Positions 1 through 9,182 are shown, counted from the stretch's first letter. The stretch: 64,000 nucleotides of DNA from Paenibacillus luteus (GCF_006542765.1 NZ_SKCD01000044.1:124001-188000); one strand, 5' to 3'. Made by a program: numbers and translations. The notes: generated by a model not told the origin, from the sequence alone.

Positions 1-278
1 AGAGGCAATTATCCTCTGAATTGCAGGTCACAAGCCAGACCCCGCCAGCCTTTCTATGGCATACGGCTGACGACCAGGCTGTTCCCGTAGAGAACAGCTT
101 GTTGTTTGCGCTCGCGCTCAGTAAACATAAGATTCCCTTTGATTTGCACATTTACGAGAGTGGCCCGCACGGAATGGGATTAGCGACTGAGAATGACCAT
201 GTTGGCGCATGGAAATCTTCATGTGTAGAGTGGTTGAGAATTAGGAAATTCATTCCAGCACCACAATCGAAATCATAA
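1..278 (+). CDS. Alpha/beta hydrolase (acetyl-esterase-like), C-terminal fragment
   Basis: The reading frame is open from the left edge, so only the C-terminal ~90 residues are present and the true start lies outside. The visible part fits the end of an alpha/beta-hydrolase fold of the acetylxylan-esterase / BD-FAE type: a TADDQAVP segment carrying the acid Asp and a GPHGMGL segment carrying the catalytic His. The nucleophile Ser would lie upstream. It ends 31 bp before a GH127 gene, so a role in deacetylating plant polysaccharide fragments is likely by context. Family fairly sure; substrate inferred. Confidence 0.8.
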   Translation, partial: RQLSSELQVTSQTPPAFLWHTADDQAVPVENSLLFALALSKHKIPFDLHIYESGPHGMGLATENDHVGAWKSSCVEWLRIRKFIPAPQSKS

Positions 279-309
279 TAATAGCTACCGAGTCAGGAGA
301 CGAATTCAT

Positions 310-2271
310 ATGTTTAAAAGAGTGAACAAAATACCTTACGATCAGGTGTCTATTCATGATGCTTTTTGGTCCGAAAGAATGGTTAGTATGCGTGAGCATA
401 CACTGCCGCATTTATGGGATAAATTCAGGGAAGACGGTTTTTTCCGCAACTTTGATAGAGCTTCTGGCAGCTTGAAGAGTGCCTATGAAGGGGCGATCTT
501 CAACGATGGCATATTTTATACGATGCTGGAAGGTGCCTGCTGGATCTATAAGGAGTGTCAGTCTCCTGATGTTCTAGCTCTGATAGACGAAGTTGTTGAC
601 AAAATTATCGCCATGCAGCAACCGGACGGTTATTTGAATTCTTATATCATAACGGTTGCTCCGGAACAGCGATGGAGCGATCTGCTATTCGGACATGAGC
701 TTTACACGGCGGGCACTTTTTTCGAAGCGTCCGTTGCACACTTTGAAGCAACCGGCAGTAAAAAATTGTTAACAGCGGCTTGTCGGTTTGCGGATTTAAT
801 TGATGCGACCTTTGGCGTAGATAAACGGCTTGTTTATGAAGGGCACGAAGAGATAGAGCTTGGCCTAATCAAATTATTCGAGCTTACAGGTGAACGAAGA
901 TATAAGCAGTTGGCGGAGTTCTTTATTGAGATGAGAGGCAATCCTGAAGCTGAAGAACAAATGTATAACGGTTGGTCGGCACTTGAAGGCGTTCCTCGTG
1001 AAAGAGGAGCGCTTCCCTTCAGAGAGTACGGCATAGCCAAGTATATGCAGGCACATTTGCCTGTTAAAGAACAAGATACGATAGAAGGTCATGCGGTGAG
1101 AGCAGCCTATTTGTATGCTGCGGTAACGGATATTGCTGGAATGAATAATGACGCGGAGTATGCGGAAGCTTTGCATCGCTTGTGGTCGAATATGGTGAAT
1201 AAGAGAATGTACATTACAGGCGGTATTGGGGATAACGTCTGGCGGTGGGAAGGGTTCTCGACAGACTATAACTTGCCGAATGACGAAGCTTACTGTGAAA
1301 CTTGCGCTTCTATCGGCTTGGTGTTCTGGAGCAGCCGAATGAATTTTCTGTTTGCGGATGCGCATTATGCGGATGTATTGGAGAGGGTTCTTTATAATGC
1401 GCTTTTGGCAGGAATCTCTTTGGATGGAAAAGCATTTTTTTACACAAATCCACTTGAGAACGAAGGAACTCATCGACGCCAGCCTACATTTAGCTGCGCA
1501 TGCTGTCCGCCTAATCTGACCCGATTTATTCCCAAAATGGGGGAGTACATTTACGGACTGAAGGACAACGATTGTTATGTGAATTTGTATATCGGCAGTG
1601 AGACGAAACTAAACATGGAAGGAAATACTGTAAAACTGAAGCAGGAAACGCAATATCCTTGGAATGGTATGACAAAACTTACTATAAATCCTGATTCCCC
1701 AACTGCATTTACTTTAAAACTACGGATACCGAGCTGGTGTAATCAAGCGGAAATTCGAGTAAATGGAAATTCAATTCCTTTAATAACGAATAAGGGCTAC
1801 GCGAAAATAGATCGACAATGGCAAGAAGGAGACATCGTCGAACTCTTGCTTGAGATGAAGGTTAGACGGGTGGAATCACATCCTAATGTCGAGAGCAACC
1901 GTGAGAAAACAGCTTTGGTGCGAGGTCCGCTTGTATATTGCCTAGAGGGTGCTGACCATGGTCATGATGTAAGAGATCTGGCTTTGACTCGAAATTCTGA
2001 GTTCAGAGTGGAACATGTTTCCGATTTTCTCGGCGGAGTGACTGTCATAAAAGGATCTGGAAGTGTTATAAGAAAAGCAGAATCCACACATAGGGAGCAA
2101 TTCTGGCAGACGCGGTTGTATGCAGACATTGAGAGCTGCGAATGGCAGGAGGAAGCGGTGGACATTAAGGCCATACCTTACTATGCATGGGCTAATCGTG
2201 AGCCCGGAAGCATGGCAGTTTGGATTAATGATACGCTGAAATGGACGAAAGCTGGTAGAACTGGGTCATAA
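310..2271 (+). CDS. GH127 beta-L-arabinofuranosidase (DUF1680)
   Basis: Predicted 653-residue cytoplasmic glycosidase (no signal peptide) that removes terminal beta-L-arabinofuranose from oligosaccharides. The GH127 active-site pattern is intact: acid/base Glu314 in WRWEGF, then E330-T-C332 in DEAYCETCAS, and the Cys398-Cys399 pair in CACCPPNL. Glu330, Cys332 and the Cys pair match the zinc-binding residues and Cys nucleophile known from HypBA1, and the 16-residue spacing Glu314-Glu330 is the same as there. The length is usual for the family. The ATG follows an AGGAGA ribosome site. Probably co-transcribed with the upstream esterase; ends at a strong terminator. A second DUF1680 protein lies at 46003. 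Confidence 0.9.
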   Translation: MFKRVNKIPYDQVSIHDAFWSERMVSMREHTLPHLWDKFREDGFFRNFDRASGSLKSAYEGAIFNDGIFYTMLEGACWIYKECQSPDVLALIDEVVDKIIAMQQPDGYLNSYIITVAPEQRWSDLLFGHELYTAGTFFEASVAHFEATGSKKLLTAACRFADLIDATFGVDKRLVYEGHEEIELGLIKLFELTGERRYKQLAEFFIEMRGNPEAEEQMYNGWSALEGVPRERGALPFREYGIAKYMQAHLPVKEQDTIEGHAVRAAYLYAAVTDIAGMNNDAEYAEALHRLWSNMVNKRMYITGGIGDNVWRWEGFSTDYNLPNDEAYCETCASIGLVFWSSRMNFLFADAHYADVLERVLYNALLAGISLDGKAFFYTNPLENEGTHRRQPTFSCACCPPNLTRFIPKMGEYIYGLKDNDCYVNLYIGSETKLNMEGNTVKLKQETQYPWNGMTKLTINPDSPTAFTLKLRIPSWCNQAEIRVNGNSIPLITNKGYAKIDRQWQEGDIVELLLEMKVRRVESHPNVESNREKTALVRGPLVYCLEGADHGHDVRDLALTRNSEFRVEHVSDFLGGVTVIKGSGSVIRKAESTHREQFWQTRLYADIESCEWQEEAVDIKAIPYYAWANREPGSMAVWINDTLKWTKAGRTGS

Positions 2272-2345
2272 CAATGCCTTCATTAGAATCAGTTTTCCTG
2301 CTGTTGTCTATAACCATTAGCTTAAATTGAAGTGCTTTATGAATG

Positions 2346-2390
2346 ATCCACATTGAACCTCGGTATCAGCCGAGGTTCAATGTGGATTTT
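2346..2390 (+). terminator. Rho-independent terminator after GH127
   Basis: A perfect 18-bp stem (2346-2363 with 2370-2387) with a 6-nt loop, followed by a short T run. It closes the esterase-GH127 unit. The rest of 2272-2590 holds only this hairpin and the opposing one. Confidence 0.85.
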
Positions 2391-2474
2391 TACTATGAGA
2401 TGGTGAAGTAGGAACGGAGATAGATATTTCTTTAGATATGGATAGTGAACAAGGTTTTTCCATATGCGAAATAA

Positions 2475-2509
2475 AATGCAGCTAACCTCACAGGGAGGAA
2501 AGCTGCATT
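2475..2509 (-). terminator. Probable terminator of the isomerase operon
   Basis: AATGCAGCT (2475-2483) pairs with AGCTGCATT (2501-2509); read on the minus strand the stem is followed by TTTATTT. It lies about 80 bp beyond the stop of the isomerase-like gene and faces the GH127 terminator. Confidence 0.6.
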
Positions 2510-2590
2510 CATATGAATTCATATAATTGCTAGTAGTGTGTTCTCTTTCATGTACAATCGCGCTTAATAATAGAAGCGTTGTGCTGCTGG

Positions 2591-4030
2591 TTATTGATCG
2601 TGACGATCCTCTTCATGACGGTAGGTTTTCCAGCCTATATACTTGCCAAACGCTTCATCCATAGAATCAGCAACGCTTGACATACTGGATGATACATGGT
2701 GCTCAAAGCCATTTTCGCAAATATAACGAAGCAGCTTTTGGAATTTCGGTACTTGGATAACACCGTAACCTCCGAACGTCAACAGTGGATCACGCGTAAA
2801 CTGTCCTTCGCCCGTATAGGCTGCAATACCGCCGTTTAAGTCATCGGTTGCAATGCCGCAGTACGTGAAGGGACTTGCTTTAATTCGTCCTTGTATCGTA
2901 CCAAGTGTATTTTCTCTGCCCACCGTACCTGATAGGATCTCATGGTAATCCATATGAATTTCTTCGAAGACTTCCTTAGGCAAATTACTGCAGTGGAATA
3001 CTACGCCTTTGTTCGGATCTTCCCCATAATTATTGTTCCAATCCAGCAATGCGCTTGGTCTCCCTGATGCCTGTTGCAGCGCATACATGCCGACAAGACC
3101 TGTAATGTCTACTTCACATGCGCTTGGAATTAGGCTGCTGCTAAGCATACTCATAATGGTACAAGGCACTACACCGAAATACTCCTCCATAGAAGTCCAG
3201 CATTGCAGCGCCGTTCCCGATAGGTCGTTATCGTTCATCCATTCCTCAACGACAACGCCGAGAGACGCCATACGAACCAAATTAGCCTGTGGGAATCCCT
3301 TTACATCGACATAAGCTGCGATTTCTTCTAGCTTACGTTTCACTGCGGGATCACTTTCTTTGCGTTTGCCTGCTCGCCCGAATACTTCTGATAGATCCAA
3401 TGTCTCAATCGTAATACCAGAACGTTCTAGCAGCTTCTCGCTGTAACGGACAGTATTGAACGAGGCTGGCCGAGCACCAATAGAACCAAGTCGAGCATTG
3501 CGGAGCGACTGGACGACACGACAGGTTGCTGAGAAGCGGCGCAAATCGATTCGAAAGCTTTCGCTACTCGGATCTACGGTATGTAGAGTGGTCAATGTGA
3601 ACGGAATGCCGTACTGCTTCAGGTTATTACAGACCGACATTTTACCACAGAAGCTGTCGCGTCGATCTTGAATGCCCATTAAAGTGATATTGTCACTAAA
3701 TGCATGGACAAGGATAGGGACGTTTAGACCCGAATAACGTATCGTGTTCGCGACAGCCTTCTCATCACCAAAGTTAGGCAATGTAATGAGAATGCCATCG
3801 ATATGGTCGCGGTTAGCTTTGAATAAATTCCCGCACTTTTTGGCATCGTCCAATGTCATAACCGCACCGTTCTTGGTTTCATTAATGTCCAAAATGACGA
3901 CATCGATGCCTTCTTCTTCCAGCACGCGCAGTATCTCCACGCGTCCTGTGTGACAGAGGTGACCAGGGAAAAACCCGCGATTGCCTACAATAACCCCAAG
4001 CTTCGTTCGTTTCGTTTCTTTCCGTGCCAT
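2591..4030 (-). CDS. L-fucose/L-arabinose isomerase-like protein
   Basis: 479 residues, of the FucI/AraA-like aldose-ketose isomerase superfamily. The likely metal ligands are visible: Glu306 in the ACEVDITG motif, Asp330 in LLDWNNNYG and a His in FEHH (444/445) near the C-terminus. Members interconvert an aldose and a ketose using Mn2+; the actual sugar cannot be read from sequence. The start follows AGGAGG at good spacing. Last gene of a minus-strand operon behind a PfkB kinase (33 bp) and a TIM-barrel epimerase, hence a catabolic isomerase-kinase-epimerase set. This divergent group is shorter than classical FucI. Confidence 0.8.
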   Translation of the reverse strand: MARKETKRTKLGVIVGNRGFFPGHLCHTGRVEILRVLEEEGIDVVILDINETKNGAVMTLDDAKKCGNLFKANRDHIDGILITLPNFGDEKAVANTIRYSGLNVPILVHAFSDNITLMGIQDRRDSFCGKMSVCNNLKQYGIPFTLTTLHTVDPSSESFRIDLRRFSATCRVVQSLRNARLGSIGARPASFNTVRYSEKLLERSGITIETLDLSEVFGRAGKRKESDPAVKRKLEEIAAYVDVKGFPQANLVRMASLGVVVEEWMNDNDLSGTALQCWTSMEEYFGVVPCTIMSMLSSSLIPSACEVDITGLVGMYALQQASGRPSALLDWNNNYGEDPNKGVVFHCSNLPKEVFEEIHMDYHEILSGTVGRENTLGTIQGRIKASPFTYCGIATDDLNGGIAAYTGEGQFTRDPLLTFGGYGVIQVPKFQKLLRYICENGFEHHVSSSMSSVADSMDEAFGKYIGWKTYRHEEDRHDQ

Positions 4031-4063
4031 CGCTTGTATCCTCCTATAGGGGTAGCCCTAATA

Positions 4064-5284
4064 TTAATGGTTATTCGTTGTTTGTTTATCTGCCGGCCCT
4101 GCCCATATGCCTTCTAGTTCACTCCAATCCCAACCTTTTAATGGTCTACCGATCGGAAGCCGCTCCCAACCCGAATGGATTCGGTTCTGAACCGATTCCC
4201 ATGGCTGGATACCGCCTGTTGCACCAAGGTGTTCTACGCTGAAGGCCCCGACAGCAACGGCTCCGGTCAACGCAGCTGCTGGACCAAGCTGAAGAAGAAG
4301 ACCTTGTATGAAACCGGCAATCGTACAGTCTCCGGCACCTGTTGTGCCTATGACATTCGTACGAAAGCAAGGTGCCCATAGCTCACGGTTTCTCCATTCC
4401 TCATGAATGTCCAAGGTTAATTGGTTTGTAGGATTTAGCTGCAGTTGAGGGGAGCTGCGCATGTATAATCCTGATGCGCCTAGCTTGAGTATGACCATGC
4501 CGCAGCCCATTTGGAGAAGTTCATCTGCAAGTTCCTGAATTGTCTCCTCAGGCACTACCTCGCATAAATCTCCGCCTAGCTGAAGGTGTTTTTCATACTG
4601 GTCACGATTAATCATCATTAACATTTCTTCCAGACTAGGCATGAAAACATCGACATAAGGAAGACATTTAGTTAATATGCTAATCCAATCTGCTGAGAAA
4701 GCGGCTGTCCCTTTACCTGGCATCGCCATATCTAGAGAAACGCTCATTCCTTTCGCCTTGGCCGTTCGTAGAATGCTGGACAATTGATTGCCACCATCGG
4801 CGTACATGCTTTTCATTAATGGCGGATAACCGAAATGAAAATGGCGAGCTCCACTTACTTGGTCCCAAGCGATATCATGCTCGGAGAACGTGTCGTTTGT
4901 TCCAGGACAGTGCAGGAAAATACGATCTATTCCTGGAGGGTTGAGGACTATCGTATAGGAGCTGGTTTCTCCTGTTACCTGAGTAATGTCGTCAGAAAGA
5001 GAGACATCTACGTCTCTGAGTAGATTAAGGGTCAAGCTTCCGAAAAAATCGTCACTGACTTTTCCGAAGAGACTTACGTTCGTCCCAAGCTGATGTAAGG
5101 CAATACCTGTATTCGATACAGCCCCGCCTGTACAATATTCTGCCTCGCCTACCTCTACGAGATTGCCTGGTATTAGATGGCTGTTGCTGGGCCGAGCAGA
5201 GAGGAACCTCGGTATAATATCTACCGAGATATGTCCGCACACGATGACGTCTACCTTTTCGGTAGACTCCTTATTGCGTGACAT
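4064..5284 (-). CDS. PfkB-family sugar kinase
   Basis: 406-residue ribokinase-superfamily kinase, expected to phosphorylate a sugar with ATP. The N-terminus shows the beta-strand VDVIVCGHISVDI and glycine-rich GGAVSNTGIALHQLG; the C-terminal PfkB signature GTTGAGDCTIAGF contains the catalytic Asp and the anion hole. I place the start at the ATG at 5284 (MSRNKE), preceded by GGCGGG, rather than farther upstream, since this gives a normal PfkB N-terminus. It overlaps the 3' end of the epimerase gene by 14 bp, implying translational coupling. A ~35-residue extension after the signature (to about residue 406) makes it a little longer than ribokinase. Substrate not predictable. Confidence 0.85.
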   Translation of the reverse strand: MSRNKESTEKVDVIVCGHISVDIIPRFLSARPSNSHLIPGNLVEVGEAEYCTGGAVSNTGIALHQLGTNVSLFGKVSDDFFGSLTLNLLRDVDVSLSDDITQVTGETSSYTIVLNPPGIDRIFLHCPGTNDTFSEHDIAWDQVSGARHFHFGYPPLMKSMYADGGNQLSSILRTAKAKGMSVSLDMAMPGKGTAAFSADWISILTKCLPYVDVFMPSLEEMLMMINRDQYEKHLQLGGDLCEVVPEETIQELADELLQMGCGMVILKLGASGLYMRSSPQLQLNPTNQLTLDIHEEWRNRELWAPCFRTNVIGTTGAGDCTIAGFIQGLLLQLGPAAALTGAVAVGAFSVEHLGATGGIQPWESVQNRIHSGWERLPIGRPLKGWDWSELEGIWAGPADKQTTNNH

Positions 5285-6173
5285 ATTCCCGCCAGTAAGC
5301 AACTGATTCCTGATGATCAGGAATAATGTCGAATTCGGATGACCATGCTTCACGATGATAAATTTCAAAGATCAGCTCCGCTTCCGTGGCACCGGATGCT
5401 TCCAGGGCTTCAATGACTTTATTAGCGTGAATAATGCCTATTTCGTTGTATGCACTCGTGAATGGCCAATGTCGGCTATGTCCAACCTCTGTTTGCTGGA
5501 GATGGATAATAGGCGATACACTACCCAATTCTCTGATCCAACGATACGGGTCGCGATCATTCGGATGCGGGGCATGACCGGGATCAAGACAAAGTTTAAA
5601 AGGAAGCCCTGCACCATCGTTCAACCTTGCGAGCAGTTCTCTCGTTTCCTCAACGGTATTGGCGAACTCACGAGGAATGGACATCGGCTCGAAGATCATA
5701 CAGTTCATGCCGAGATCTCGACAGAACCAGCTGAGCTCTTGCCAATATTTGATGCCTTCTGTTGTTCTCTCTTCTCTGCATGCAAGATCATCGTAGTCAT
5801 TGAAGGTAAGAATACCTGGATGCCCGCCAGTCATTTTAGCCCCCATCCTTGAGGATATAACAGCAAATTTCTTGAACCAATCAAGCCATGCCTTACGCTG
5901 TTTGGCATCGGGATGCATGAAATGATTGACTCTAGTGAATGAACTGAGGAAGCTGCTTGTTATCGAAAGCCCATATTTATCTGCATTCTCAATAATCTGC
6001 TCCGTTTGCTCCTCAATAATGTCATCAGGGAGGTAGACGTTAAGAAGGTCTGCGACGAATTGGACATATTTAAGTCCCATTTCTTCGGCGACAATTCGTG
6101 TCCATACTTTAGGTTCCGGGTACTTGTTATTCGCAAAACCCATATTAATTCCTAGCTTCAAATCAAGCGCCAT
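5271..6173 (-). CDS. Sugar phosphate isomerase/epimerase (xylose-isomerase-like TIM barrel)
   Basis: 300 residues of the AP-endonuclease-2 / xylose-isomerase-like TIM-barrel family, which includes ketose 3-epimerases and related enzymes. Supporting segments are GGHPGI, a metal-ligand-like MIFEPMSIPREF (Glu), LCLDPGHAPH (Asp and His) and a late ELIFEIYHREAW (Glu). The start is the ATG at 6173 (MALDLKLGINMG) after AAGGGGA; an upstream extension would run through the operator repeats. First gene of the operon with the PfkB kinase and isomerase, immediately downstream of a LacI-type operator, so probably repressed by the adjacent LacI protein. Exact reaction unknown. Confidence 0.8.
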   Translation of the reverse strand: MALDLKLGINMGFANNKYPEPKVWTRIVAEEMGLKYVQFVADLLNVYLPDDIIEEQTEQIIENADKYGLSITSSFLSSFTRVNHFMHPDAKQRKAWLDWFKKFAVISSRMGAKMTGGHPGILTFNDYDDLACREERTTEGIKYWQELSWFCRDLGMNCMIFEPMSIPREFANTVEETRELLARLNDGAGLPFKLCLDPGHAPHPNDRDPYRWIRELGSVSPIIHLQQTEVGHSRHWPFTSAYNEIGIIHANKVIEALEASGATEAELIFEIYHREAWSSEFDIIPDHQESVAYWREYVTQ

Positions 6174-6201
6174 TAAAAGATATCCCCTTTTAGTCCGATT
6201 T

Positions 6202-6229
6202 ACATTAACGTTAATGTTAACGTTAATGT
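6202..6229 (-). promoter_or_regulatory. Tandem palindromic LacI-type operator
   Basis: The 12-mer TTAACGTTAATG occurs twice in perfect tandem (6205-6216, 6217-6228). The first copy lies in the perfect 16-bp palindrome ACATTAACGTTAATGT (6202-6217); a second, near-perfect 16-mer follows at 6214-6229. Both have a central CG, as LacI-family operators do. It lies 29 bp upstream of the epimerase start, next to the lacI gene. Confidence 0.75.
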
Positions 6230-6291
6230 AAATTAATATAAAACATATTGAAAGTGCTGTCAACGATTTATTAAAGGGCTTGGCAACAAAT

Positions 6292-6324
6292 AAAACCCTA
6301 CATCCGGAGAGGATGTAGGGTTTT
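6292..6324 (-). terminator. Terminator of the lacI-type gene
   Basis: Perfect 14-bp stem (6292-6305 with 6311-6324), 5-nt loop. On the minus strand it ends in GGGTTTTATTTG. It separates the regulator transcript from the epimerase operon, which must therefore have its own promoter near the operator. Confidence 0.85.
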
Positions 6325-6339
6325 AGGAGAGGGGTGGTA

Positions 6340-7380
6340 TTATTCCAGAAGCGATTTTGTGCTATTTCGGATAATCAGCTTTGCATCAACGATTTCGTGG
6401 TAGTGAAGCTCTGGATTTTGCTTATACATTCGTTTCATTAATATTTCGAACGCTTTACGAGAGGTTTTGCCTTTGGAGTTGCTTATACTCGTCAACGGAA
6501 AGGGAATATACATCCGTGATTGAATGTTATCAAAACCCACAACGCTAATGTTTTCGGGTACCTTGAACTTATATTTGTTTAAGATAAAGACGGATTCCCA
6601 CGCCATCATATCGTTGAAGGCGAATATGGCCGTAAAAGGCAGCTTCGATTTGATCACTTCATTAAGCTCATCGCGAGAGCCTCCCGAGATTGTAGACACT
6701 TCACGAATCAGTTCCGCATTTACGGGTATTCCGGACTCTTCCAAAGCACGCTTGTATCCAATAAGTCGCTCACGAGCGCTGGAAATCGAATGATGGGCAT
6801 TAAGAAATAAGATATCCTTGTGTCCAAGCTCTACCAGATGCTGGGTAGCTAAATACCCACCCTCTTCATCATTGCTAACGACATAATCCATCGTGTCATT
6901 CTCCAAGTGGCGACCGAGAAGCACAAACGGGATTCCTAAACGTTGAAGAATTTCCATATTGTTGTCGCTGCCTTGAGCTGGACAAATAATGATACCATCG
7001 ACGTTCTTGGACAAAGCCGAAAATATCGCATTTTTCTCCACTTCTTGATCCTCATAGGAGTTTAAGATGAATGTGGTATATTGCTGCTTCCTTGCTGCTG
7101 TCTCGATTTCTTTCACAGCAATAGAGAAATGGGGATTCGATACGTCAGCCACAATCACTGCAATGGTCTTCGTCATTCCCGAACGAAGGGAGCTAGCTAA
7201 TGCATTACCGATATAGCCAAGCTCCTGAGCTTTTAGTTGGATGAGTTCAATGGTAGTCGCGGAAATATCTTCTTTATTCTTAAGCGCACGAGAAACGGTA
7301 TTGACCGTAAACCCAGTCTGCTCAGCGATATCCTTTAAAGTAACGGCTCTAGTGGTTTTTTGATCATTTTCTTTGCCCAT
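6340..7380 (-). CDS. LacI-family transcriptional regulator
   Basis: 346 residues. An N-terminal helix-turn-helix (VTLKDIAEQTGFTVNTVSRA, about residues 13-32) with hinge region, followed by a periplasmic-binding-protein-like effector domain (IAVIVADVSNPHF, DGIIICPAQ, PFVLLGRHLEN, ISVVGFDNI). It should bind a palindrome with a central CpG, which exists twice just downstream at the epimerase promoter, and perhaps an inverted repeat upstream of its own gene. Likely a repressor released by a pathway sugar. Monocistronic, closed by its own terminator. Confidence 0.92.
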   Translation of the reverse strand: MGKENDQKTTRAVTLKDIAEQTGFTVNTVSRALKNKEDISATTIELIQLKAQELGYIGNALASSLRSGMTKTIAVIVADVSNPHFSIAVKEIETAARKQQYTTFILNSYEDQEVEKNAIFSALSKNVDGIIICPAQGSDNNMEILQRLGIPFVLLGRHLENDTMDYVVSNDEEGGYLATQHLVELGHKDILFLNAHHSISSARERLIGYKRALEESGIPVNAELIREVSTISGGSRDELNEVIKSKLPFTAIFAFNDMMAWESVFILNKYKFKVPENISVVGFDNIQSRMYIPFPLTSISNSKGKTSRKAFEILMKRMYKQNPELHYHEIVDAKLIIRNSTKSLLE

Positions 7381-7412
7381 TTCATCATTCCTTATCCCGC
7401 GTCTCGGCGGTC

Positions 7413-7439
7413 CATTAGTATATGGTTTAAATACTAATG
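7413..7439 (-). promoter_or_regulatory. Inverted repeat upstream of the lacI-type gene
   Basis: CATTAGTAT (7413-7421) and ATACTAATG (7431-7439) form a perfect 9-bp inverted repeat with a 9-nt spacer, 33 bp before the regulator start. It could be an operator, but differs from the AACGTT operator at 6202. Confidence 0.4.
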
Positions 7440-7501
7440 ACAGCTATGCTGGTTGTCAATGTGACCGAATAGCCAAGCATGGGTTAAGCATCCCAACGTA
7501 A

Positions 7502-8962
7502 TTATGAATTCAACGCTAAATCCCTCCGCTTGTTAAAGGCGACGAAAACGGCACATACCAGCAATACAATTCCGGTGAAAATAAATCCTTCGGTGATGTC
7601 GAAGGGCAACCAGCCGAGTACGGAGGATCCTGCAACGACTCCCAGCGAGAAGAAGGCGTAGAAATAACCGTAAGCTTTTCCGCGAAGCTCGGCAGGGGTC
7701 GCTTTAATAAGCATCGTATTAATGGATGGAAATAAGAAGGCGAAGCCTACGCCATATAGTCCGAGCACGAAATATAAAGCTAACGTAGTTGTCGATTGGC
7801 TGATGAGCAGTTGGCTGATCCCCATCAAGCCAATACCGACGGCCATCGTCTTGGCGGGGGGCACCCGGTCAAAAATCAGGTTCGTAGGCAGGACAAAAAT
7901 AAGGACAGCAATAATTCCGAACGTGCTCATTAAGGTTCCGCTTAGCCTTGAATCATAGCCGAGCGTTTGAACATGCAAAGGCAGCAAATAGGCGATTACG
8001 CCTTGGGAGAACATTAAGAAAAAAGCGCCGCCGTAAGCCTTGAGTACGCCTGAGTTAAAGAGCGAGCCTGATGGTTGAACGGCAGAACTGATTTTCTCTT
8101 TCTTCGCTACCTTATACTTGCTAAGGAAAATAGCCGAAAGAATAGAAAGTGAAAAACCTAATACAGCTACGCATGTAAAGACGAACGGCACTGAGGTTTT
8201 ACTGGCCATTATACCGCTGAATGCGGGTCCGATTATGGCTGCGAGACCAACGAAGGTACCAGTGAAGGCAACTTTTTTGCCTTGCTGGTCATTAATCGTT
8301 GTATTTGCTGAAAAGGTAAAGGCAGCAGGTACGATTAATCCGGCGACAAAGCCATGCAGGATTCGAACGACGATTAAGAAGAAGGGCTGATCGACGAAAT
8401 GATACAGCATGAGAGCGCCGCTGGATAATATCAAGCCGACCATTAATATTTTGAAAGGTCCAATCTTGTCCGTCATAATACCCGACAAAATATTGCCCAC
8501 CGTATTGGCGAGCGAATAAAGTCCAATGACAAAACCAACCACAAATGAGCTGGCACCCACGGAGGCAGCAAAGGTGCTCATGACTGGCAGCTGCGAGAAC
8601 AAATCAAAAAAGGAAAAAAATACGATACTGTATACAAGCAGGGCGTAATTGAATGGCCGTACCTTATATTTCGTTTGTGCCTTCTTGAGCTGCCAGTCCA
8701 GCAAAAAGTTGCCAAGCGGTACAAAGGCCGCCAGTACTGCTGCTGCAGGCCAAAGGAGGCTCCAGTTGATACGAATGGCCGCATATAGGATCGCAAGGGC
8801 ATAGATACTGAAAATGCCGCCGTGGATGCTGCCTACAATCGTGACGGCTTGCTCGATTCCCCAAATATATTTTAAAGGCATAGCGATACTTAGCAATACG
8901 AGTAATGAAATACCATCTAATAGACCGGTAATACGTAAAATGGAAATGGGATGTGCGCGCAC
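7502..8962 (-). CDS. DUF3817-MFS transporter fusion
   Basis: 486 residues in two parts. Residues ~1-95 have three hydrophobic segments and the pattern of the small membrane family DUF3817 (LRITGLLDGISLLVLL, GSIHGGIFSIYALAI). From ~residue 104 a 12-helix major facilitator follows, with a motif-A-like loop GIMTDKIGPFKI between helices 2 and 3. Inner-membrane exporter, substrate unknown. Monocistronic on the minus strand; nothing next to it suggests a substrate. The boundary carries a basic WQLKKAQTKYKVRP linker. A two-gene origin is inferred; the fused frame is directly visible and has no internal stop. Confidence 0.8.
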   Translation of the reverse strand: MRAHPISILRITGLLDGISLLVLLSIAMPLKYIWGIEQAVTIVGSIHGGIFSIYALAILYAAIRINWSLLWPAAAVLAAFVPLGNFLLDWQLKKAQTKYKVRPFNYALLVYSIVFFSFFDLFSQLPVMSTFAASVGASSFVVGFVIGLYSLANTVGNILSGIMTDKIGPFKILMVGLILSSGALMLYHFVDQPFFLIVVRILHGFVAGLIVPAAFTFSANTTINDQQGKKVAFTGTFVGLAAIIGPAFSGIMASKTSVPFVFTCVAVLGFSLSILSAIFLSKYKVAKKEKISSAVQPSGSLFNSGVLKAYGGAFFLMFSQGVIAYLLPLHVQTLGYDSRLSGTLMSTFGIIAVLIFVLPTNLIFDRVPPAKTMAVGIGLMGISQLLISQSTTTLALYFVLGLYGVGFAFLFPSINTMLIKATPAELRGKAYGYFYAFFSLGVVAGSSVLGWLPFDITEGFIFTGIVLLVCAVFVAFNKRRDLALNS

Positions 8963-9182
8963 GGGTTTTGCTCCTAATTTATATTTTGAAATGATTACTC
9001 TATTCTAACATTTTATTAGGCGGGGAAAACAGGTTGGCAGGGATTGGTTTGCTCGTTTGGCTATTCGAATGTGACAAAAGTGTAACCATTCATCCATTCC
9101 GTTAAGCTGGCTATTTGTTTGATGCGACTGAACTGCAATCATAAAATGTAAACAATTGGTTTTAAAGTAAAATGATGCACGT

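Noticed and set aside
874-1473. 199-codon antisense frame inside GH127
   Set aside because: Lies fully within a gene with intact catalytic motifs on the other strand.
2337-2522. 61-codon minus-strand frame between the two terminators
   Set aside because: It runs through both hairpins, has no ribosome site and an implausible composition.
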